In this document: positions 48,547 through 64,000 of the stretch, in pieces | How positions within the stretch are numbered: position 1 is the stretch's first letter | Layout of the letters: the number at the start of each line of letters is the position of its first letter | Source: Neelides folsomi | Taxonomy: Eukaryota; Arthropoda; Collembola; Neelipleona; Neelidae | Length of the DNA: 64,000 bases | Assembly: GCA_034687125.1 (NCBI GenBank) | Contig: JAQGBZ010000350.1 | Span: forward strand, 1-64,000 | Direction: 5' to 3' | Notes under the pieces: generated by a model | What the model was told of the DNA's origin: nothing | Databases searched by the model: none | What the model saw: only the letters and a program-made list of their open reading frames with translations | Made by a program: the position numbers and the translations under genes

Positions 48547-51500
48547 ATATTTAATTGCTCCGTTTCATATTGAAAAGGGTTAAAAGTTCTTTTTAATTAC
48601 GTTAACTTGAAAAATAACGCAAACTTTGTATAATTATAATATCGAAATAATATATTGGAATTATAATACCTCTATACATGAAACCTCAGTCGTAAAAAAA
48701 GTCTTTAGAACAATTCCTGCTAACATTAATTACCTATCTGTGTTTGTATACATGTGCATTTAATATCAAAAATATAAAAGATTCTGTATGAAGTATGGTA
48801 TATGTATAATGTATCTGTATATTTATAATGCAAATGCTATACGATTATACCATGCTTAATTAAGTAAAAGTATCGTATGAGTTTAGAACTAATGATATTC
48901 ATTCGTCGTTCCTTTGTTCAATAAAGAAAAGTTGTGTTTTCCTCACGCTTTACGTCTCTCCTATCGAATGACGTAAAACTCGGTTTCCCAACTCGAAAGC
49001 AATCTCAACATTCAACATAGCATTGCATACGAGTACAATACAGATTTAAGTAATTATACTTTGCATTTATAGCTTCGATTTCACAACTCACATTCTGTCA
49101 TTAAACATTGCTCATTTGTTTTCTATGCATACATTTGTTGCATAGTTTTTAACTCATTTTTTCCATCTGAAAATACCATATCTTGGAATAATACTCAACT
49201 ACAATACTTCTAACATGTGTTCCTGGCATGTTATACGTTACTTTTAAATACACGATACTTTTATATAAAAACATCAATGGCCAATGGACAGTTTTTATCT
49301 GAAGAATTTGTATGTATCTGATTCTCAATATTTGCATTGTGAACCCAAGGGGCGATAAATAGAGGAGGAAGGGAAAGAGTCAAACGCCCATTTGCCATAA
49401 ACCGGAAAAAGATTCATATGGGATGGGAAATGGTGAAAAGAGTGTATGGCGGTTCGGTTATTAGAATTATAAAGAAATAAATTAGGGTAATGAGCCGAGG
49501 GTTGGTAAAGTTGTGATTTTGGTGAGTGGGATGATTTGTGGGTTTTCTCTCTCCTTTTGTTCTCTCTGTCAATATTCCGCCTCTTTTTAATGAACCTCAC
49601 ACAGAGAGGGGAAGGCGAAGCGTCGTCTGCTAACCAAACACTAAACTCCTCCTCGACACCCTCAAAATCCATCCGACTTCCACCAGACCAATGCAGACCA
49701 TCGCTCGATGATTAAATAAACAAAGGACAGATTTAAAATAAATAAAAATCACAGTTGGAATCGCTTAGAATCATTTCCCTTCCACTTAAGCGTTTAAATC
49801 AGAATGACCAAACTTGACCATGTTTTCATTTCATAACTTGAGATTTTTCAATTTTACATTTTTCTAATATTTCGAGTTGGAATAAAATAAAGTATTTGCT
49901 CAACTAACGCTCTTATAATGGAAACAATATTAAACTCATAATGAAAATAATGTTAAAGTTGTAAAGAATACAATGTTGAGCTTATAATGAAAACAGTTGG
50001 AGTATAATCCAATTAATTGAAAAGTTTTCAAGAGTTCAAATATTGTTTTTCCGAGGAATTTCCCCAATTCTCTTTGTGGAAATGGCGAGGGCGGAATTGG
50101 GGGGTTTGTTCGATCATTTTCCTCTCGAGTTGCTCCGTTGTTGGGAGAATTCCCCTCCCCTCCTCCTTGGAGAAAACTAATTCTCTTCGCTACTTTCCTA
50201 ATTAAATAGAAATGGAGAACTCTTATTACTCAGCATTACACGCATTGTTGAACTCCAGAGCTCCTAAAACGCCCTCATTAAATGATCAAATCCACCACAT
50301 TTCTCATTTCTTACTCAAAAAATGGATTTTTTAAACAACTTCTTTCTTAATTTTATCGAATTCATACAATACTTTTTTTAATTATAAAAGAACACAATTT
50401 TGACCATACAAATTACTTACAGTATTGAAGCCGTATGTAATACATTTGCATAGCATAAATAGCATTTTAAATTCCTCTAATTTTACATTGAATCAGGTAT
50501 ATCTGTGGATAAAATATGATTTGACGATGAATGTAATATTTTTAGTATTATCTATTATTCTGTTTTTTGTAATTTGTGCGAGAGAATTAAAGTTAAATCA
50601 TTGTAAGTTGTATTTTGAAGATGGCTAAAAGGAGTTGTGCATTAAAAGGGGTGAGTGGCTTTTGTGTAGTGGATTGAAGATATTGATTCCTGGTCGGAGT
50701 GTTCTCGGTTTTTTCCGGAGTGGGGAAGGAGGGTTCTTCTCAAGATGGGAGTCGAGTGGGATCGAGTGGGCTCAACCCCCAACAACCAAATCACAAATAG
50801 AATCCACACTTATTCCTTACACCTTCTTCAACTATCTACCAGACGAACTCAGTCTGAATAACAACCAAAGGGGAATTTTACTTCGTTGCAAAATTTTAAG
50901 TTCACCAGAACATAAAATTTTGTATATAGGCATAATGCTAAATTTTGAAAATTCTACGTATTCTTAAAATTCTGACTATTTTTTGTAAACAATACATAAT
51001 GATATTCCTTACTTATGTATACTCACAGTTCCACAAATAAAGACAATGACAATAATATAGGAAAAATATAGTATAATAGCATATAATTTGCCTTTGGGAT
51101 ATTGTCATAGATTGACAGGGAATTTCTAAATTGACAAAATGCTATATTAAAAATTCTGATATGCAAGTGTATTACAATATAATACTTAGGTATATAAGAA
51201 GTACCATACTTTAAGTTCTATAAGACATTAACATACAGATACTTCTTTATGCTATTGGAATTCGTTGAGATTTTTTCAATATCTCTTTAAACTCATTCAT
51301 AAAATAATAAAAAGAACCGACGGATTTAGATGTTTGAGATAAAAAGATAATAATTTTTTTATTCTTTTGTGACAATTTGACACATCAATTCAAGTACTAC
51401 AGGTATACATCGATACTTATAACGTCAATTTTCTACCTATTTACAATAGTATGTAAGTATTTATGAAGCAAGTTTGGTTGTACCGATTAGTATTTATTAC

Positions 51501-53118
51501 TACAAGGCGCACTGTGCATATCTTTTGACTAATCGCAGTAATCACGACACTTCTAAGCTTCAAGCTCAGCGATTACCTTCAATTGTGCATTAAAAGGAGC
51601 AAAGTGGGTAGTCCATCAAGGATTACATCATTCTTTAAATTAACCCAAATGATAATCAAATTAATGATAAAATATACGACTTTGTATTTATGTATTTAAT
51701 TGTTTTCTTCCATTTCTGGAGATCCGATTTTGATTTGCATACAACCATTATGAATTATGAATTACAACTATGATTATCTCTAATTACACCGCTTTTATAG
51801 TCAAGAAGATAAAGCTCCTCGTATTTTAAAATGACTATCAAAAATGTCATTTTGTCTTTTTTTAATTAATTTGACACGTTATAATTGAGGATGATACCAG
51901 ATTGAGCAAATGAGCCAGACTTTGCTTTATCTCAATTTGTCATTGAAAATGAAACAATATGCCAATATGGTCTGATTTGAGCCAAATGCGTAATGTATGA
52001 AATGAGCCAATGTCAAGCAAAGTATGGTAATTAAGAGAAACGGTAGCATGTGTGGAGTGATGATCCATTTCGTGTTGACCAAAAAAGTCCTTGTGATGGA
52101 AATGAGGGTGTTTGGGGAGGAAGAAGGCGGAGTTCGGGATTTCCATAATAATTCCCTATCTGTTCGAATGAACCTCGATCCACCACCATGTGTTTCTATT
52201 CTTTTCTCTCCTTATTGTGAGGGTTTTCACACGGGTGGGCGCCGGGCCACAATGCCCGCGAGATGAGTATTTAACCCTTAATCCCTCTACTCAAACAACC
52301 ATGATTGCATCCCCAAATGTTATTTATTCCATCTAGGCCCAAATCCCCTACGCTGCTAATTCCTTATCTTCCCCCTTTCTTCCTCCTCCGACCTTTTTTA
52401 ATTGGCTTACCACCAATGCTACAACTTTACCTTTAATACAATTAATTAAACATCTTTAATTAATTTTTACAATTAGTCCACTTTTGATATTATTATAATT
52501 ACCATTACGTGTAGTACATAAACAACATTCTAATATATATAAGCATATTTTCATAAATTATCTGTATTCTCCCAGTCACGTGAATTTATAAATGTGCAAC
52601 TTTAGAATATAAATCAGCAAATCGGTTTTTGTACTTTTAAATAATATAAGAATGAACAAATAATTTAACTTAAAAGTTAAATTTAATTCGAATTTAAGCC
52701 AATTATATCTAATTTACATATTCATTAGTCAAGATATGAAATTCGTCCCTGTTATTTAAATTCCATTGTGTATTAAATTCATAATTGATGGAAATAAGAT
52801 GATTAAAGGTAGTAAAAAATGATGAATTCATCTGAATTTATAAGGAATTGAGTGAGTTGAATGAAGATGCTTTCCTTAATAATATTGTGTTTTTTCGGAG
52901 GTTCAAGATCGTTTTGGTTGAGACGGAGAAAGTGTTTGGGCGCAGGGGTGTGCGGATCGATGTGTGGCTGCGCTTTGTGCTTCCGAGGGCGGAGTCTTTG
53001 GGATGATGGATAGGAGGGTTGTTAGGGGAAGTAGGGTGTGAGATTAAGGGCTGGCTCTACCCACGACCCATTCGCTCTCCTTCTCCCGACAAATCCAGAT
53101 TATAGGAAGGATTACGGG
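48547..53118. other. Gene-poor stretch upstream of Pitx
   Basis: Mostly AT-rich, with GC-richer islands near 49,330-49,680, 50,020-50,200, 50,640-50,830, 52,020-52,400 and 52,900-53,110. An AATAAA at 48920-48925 may end the secreted-protein transcript. A 115-codon ATG frame on the minus strand (49672-49325) is the only sizeable one and shows no family resemblance. Regulatory DNA for Pitx is plausible from position only. Confidence 0.5.
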
Positions 53119-61469
<8,351 letters not shown>

Positions 61470-64000
61470 GAACTACATTTATACTACAAAAATATACGCT
61501 ATCATTTCATCTCGTTCAATCGTCATTTACCACCAATCAAAGATTCATCAATCATAGCAAAATAAAATACAAAAGATCAAGAGCATAGAGATTCTGTAGA
61601 ATTGGATTAGGAATATTTTGAAGAAAATGAGAATTTTTAATGATAATATAATCAAATAATAAGTTTGTAATAAAATTATAGTAAACGTATGATAACATTA
61701 AATTTGTATTGTTCGGGAAGACGCCAATAGGTCCGAAATTATCAAAGGGGGGATTAAGGGGACGATAAAGGGAATCACCAACACCCTGGTCTCATTACAC
61801 ACTTCAAATCCCATCTCCGCCTAATCTCAACAACTCAGAAATTCAGTTTGATCTCCTCCCCCCTTCAACTCAAATTATTCCTCTCATGATCAAATACTTA
61901 ATTTGATTCATTTCCGATTCTCATTCAACTGTTTATTTTCCTTGTATCAATTTTCATGCCGTCCACCGCTATTGGTTTTTCATTATTTTTTAAACTTGAT
62001 TTTACTAGATTTCAAAATTCAATTTCACTATACCTATGTATATTTAATTTTATTAGCTTGTATATGTTATTATCAAGTTGAGTTGATAAATAAAAGGCTT
62101 CTAAATAATTTCGTGAATACTTATAATTGGCATTGTAATTTAGTAAAATATTCATGACAGGGAATGTTGTTGGTAGTGATAAGTAAATTTGTAGTAAGAC
62201 ATGATGAGATTTCATAAGGGTGAATTGTTCCATTTGTCAATTATGTAAATGCGTGAATTGGAGGGCGAGGGGCAATGAAAAGTATAATAGGTGAAATGTA
62301 AGGAGATGGAGATAGGGAGAAGGGGTGGGAATTGGTCATTTAGCGCAGAGCTCCGCTTGCCCTTTCGTCATCATTCCGATTATTTCCTATCGGGGTAATT
62401 TTCCACTTGGTCGGAGGAATGATTTCCATATGAGTGGCGGCCCATCTCGAGCCTCTGTCAATCATTTCCCCCGTTTTTCCACTCCGCTTCTCTCCGATTC
62501 CATTCCGAGGGAATTAAGCCACGGAATTTATTCCGCCGAATTGCTCTTTCCACAATCATACTTTACGCCAAACACGCGCTTTCCCAGCTCACAACTTTTC
62601 TCTTAAATTGTATAAACATTTGCTCTTATAAATGCATAGACAATCATATCTTTAAACTTATACCAATAACCTAATATTAAACAAGTTAAACTGTATCAAT
62701 TTATATTATAAATATCACATAACTATTTACTTACATAAATGTAGGCAAATGAAATACCAGCAATGGATTTATTTATGCCATTCGATCCATCAGTGCTTTC
62801 TAAATAATATATATATATATAAGATACAGAATTTCAATCATTGAAAAATATAAAATAAAACACTGGAAAACGTGATTATTTAGATTTGTGTATTTCAAAT
62901 TTTCAATCCAAACTTGAATAATATAAACATATAAAATTCAAATGGTTGAAATATTTTGGCATTGTGGTCATCATGAACTCATGTATTTTTCAAAAGACCC
63001 AAAAGAAATTGAATAATTCAAACCGAGCTTTTGTTTTTTCCTAACGACCCCTTTCATCTTTGGAACTTTGAATGTCAAATTTTTGGTTTTGTATGGAAAT
63101 GACAAGGAGAAAAAGGAGTTTTTCCCCTTTTGGTGAAGAAGGGAGAAAAGTAATATAAATATTACGCGTGTTCCAAGAAGATGAATTATTGGTTTGGTGT
63201 GAGTTTGGAAAGGAGTCATTACTCGCTCACTTGGTTTCACACTCATTAGGAGAGGATTAGTCACGAGGATTTGAGAGTGAAGAGCCAGGTGGAGAAACGG
63301 GGAGAAAACCATTACTTAACTCAAACTCTTCTCAAACACGTCCTTAAAAATACATTTCCAAAGGGGTGCGAGGGAAGATGCGGTCTTTTCAGTTTAAACG
63401 CAGTGAATTTGAAAATTACCATCACGTTCTTTTGCTAATTTACTAATAGGGCACTTAAGAGTACCATAATTTGTCTTCATTAATTACTCCTCCCTTTATC
63501 GTGAATAATTAGTTTTTATAATTGTCATCACTAATTCATCCAATTCGATACTATGAACATCATTTCTTTGTATTGTAAAGGAAATTTAAGAGGGGGATCT
63601 CATTATTGGACACATTTTTTATTTGTTGATTTTGAGAAGGATCCTATTCGAATTTCAAGGGTTGTTGGAGATCTCTTGACATGTGATGTGGTCAGTTGAG
63701 AATTTTGTTGACTCAGTTTGAGTCTTTGGGACTTCCTCTTCTGCTCAACCTCAAATACTCAACAACTCCACTTGTCTCAAAACTCAAACAAGTGGAATCT
63801 CACAAATTCTCACCAATAAAGATAACTTATTATTGTTATTATATTTCAGTAAAAAATATCTTTTCGCAAGCTTAAAAGTTTAAATTGTACAGATACGAGA
63901 TTCAATCGATCTATTATAAATAAATTCAATAAAGTATTAAAAATATAAAAATTAAAATATCAATAGGCGTAATGTAAATAATGCTGACATCAAAATCAAT
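61470..64000. other. Downstream of Pitx, non-coding
   Basis: It starts with the probable Pitx 3' untranslated region (AATAAA at 61561-61566). A short TA microsatellite is at 62807-62822. A frame of 93 codons at 62325-62606 starts without ATG and resembles nothing known. I looked for an exon encoding an OAR motif and found none. Confidence 0.55.
61561..61566 (+). terminator. Probable poly(A) signal of Pitx
   Basis: AATAAA 92 nt after the stop codon of exon 4, consistent with exon 4 being the last exon of the main transcript. Confidence 0.5.

Noticed and set aside
49325-49672. 115-codon ATG frame on the minus strand
   Set aside because: The longest frame of its region, but no recognisable domain, random second half and no surrounding gene signals; kept only as a candidate to test with transcripts.
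62325-62606. 93-codon frame downstream of Pitx, considered as a missing OAR exon
   Set aside because: No ATG and no LASLR-like motif in any frame; it is a GC-richer patch.

Overview
The window is animal nuclear DNA, AT-rich (by eye about two thirds A+T), with spliced genes, GT-AG introns and AATAAA poly(A) signals. Two PRD-class homeobox genes (orthopedia and Pitx) place it in Metazoa, most likely an invertebrate bilaterian. I cannot name the phylum. A full-length DNA-PKcs gene (PRKDC) argues against insects such as Drosophila and against C. elegans, which lack this kinase.

Layout. Bases 1-9,741 hold no supportable gene, only a 54-bp tandem repeat at the left edge. Otp (+, 10,107-16,200, five exons, long introns) follows, with a decayed Tc1/mariner-type element in intron 1. 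A gene-dense block comes next: CKS1 (+, 17,643-18,657), TPGS2 (+, 19,538-20,871), GLD-2/TENT2 (-, 26,707-22,456), PRKDC (+, 27,383-44,064; 41 exons whose reading phases all close, about 3,830 aa, with a hAT-type MITE in intron 26), RGP1 (-, 46,076-44,608), and three small genes on + (a 109-aa orphan, a 51-aa single-pass membrane protein and a short secreted protein, 46,807-48,546). A long gene-poor stretch leads to Pitx (+, 53,119-61,469, four exons, introns of 0.2-4.9 kb). The right end is non-coding as far as I can see.

How the genes relate. The two developmental regulators sit in long non-coding surroundings and flank compact housekeeping genes: cell-cycle CDK adaptor, tubulin polyglutamylation subunit, cytoplasmic poly(A) polymerase, DNA double-strand-break kinase and Rab6 exchange-factor subunit. 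They share no pathway; the grouping looks like chance synteny. GLD-2 and PRKDC are divergent (675 bp apart), PRKDC and RGP1 convergent (543 bp), RGP1 and the small-gene trio divergent (730 bp).

Most notable: both homeobox proteins end without the OAR tail usual for their families, and the Pitx stop codon lies inside a canonical splice donor; a TATA-driven candidate alternative first exon lies inside Pitx; DNA-PKcs keeps its catalytic residues and an S/T-Q cluster where the human autophosphorylation cluster lies; and two small ORFs downstream of RGP1 are spaced like cistrons, the second starting directly after a splice acceptor.
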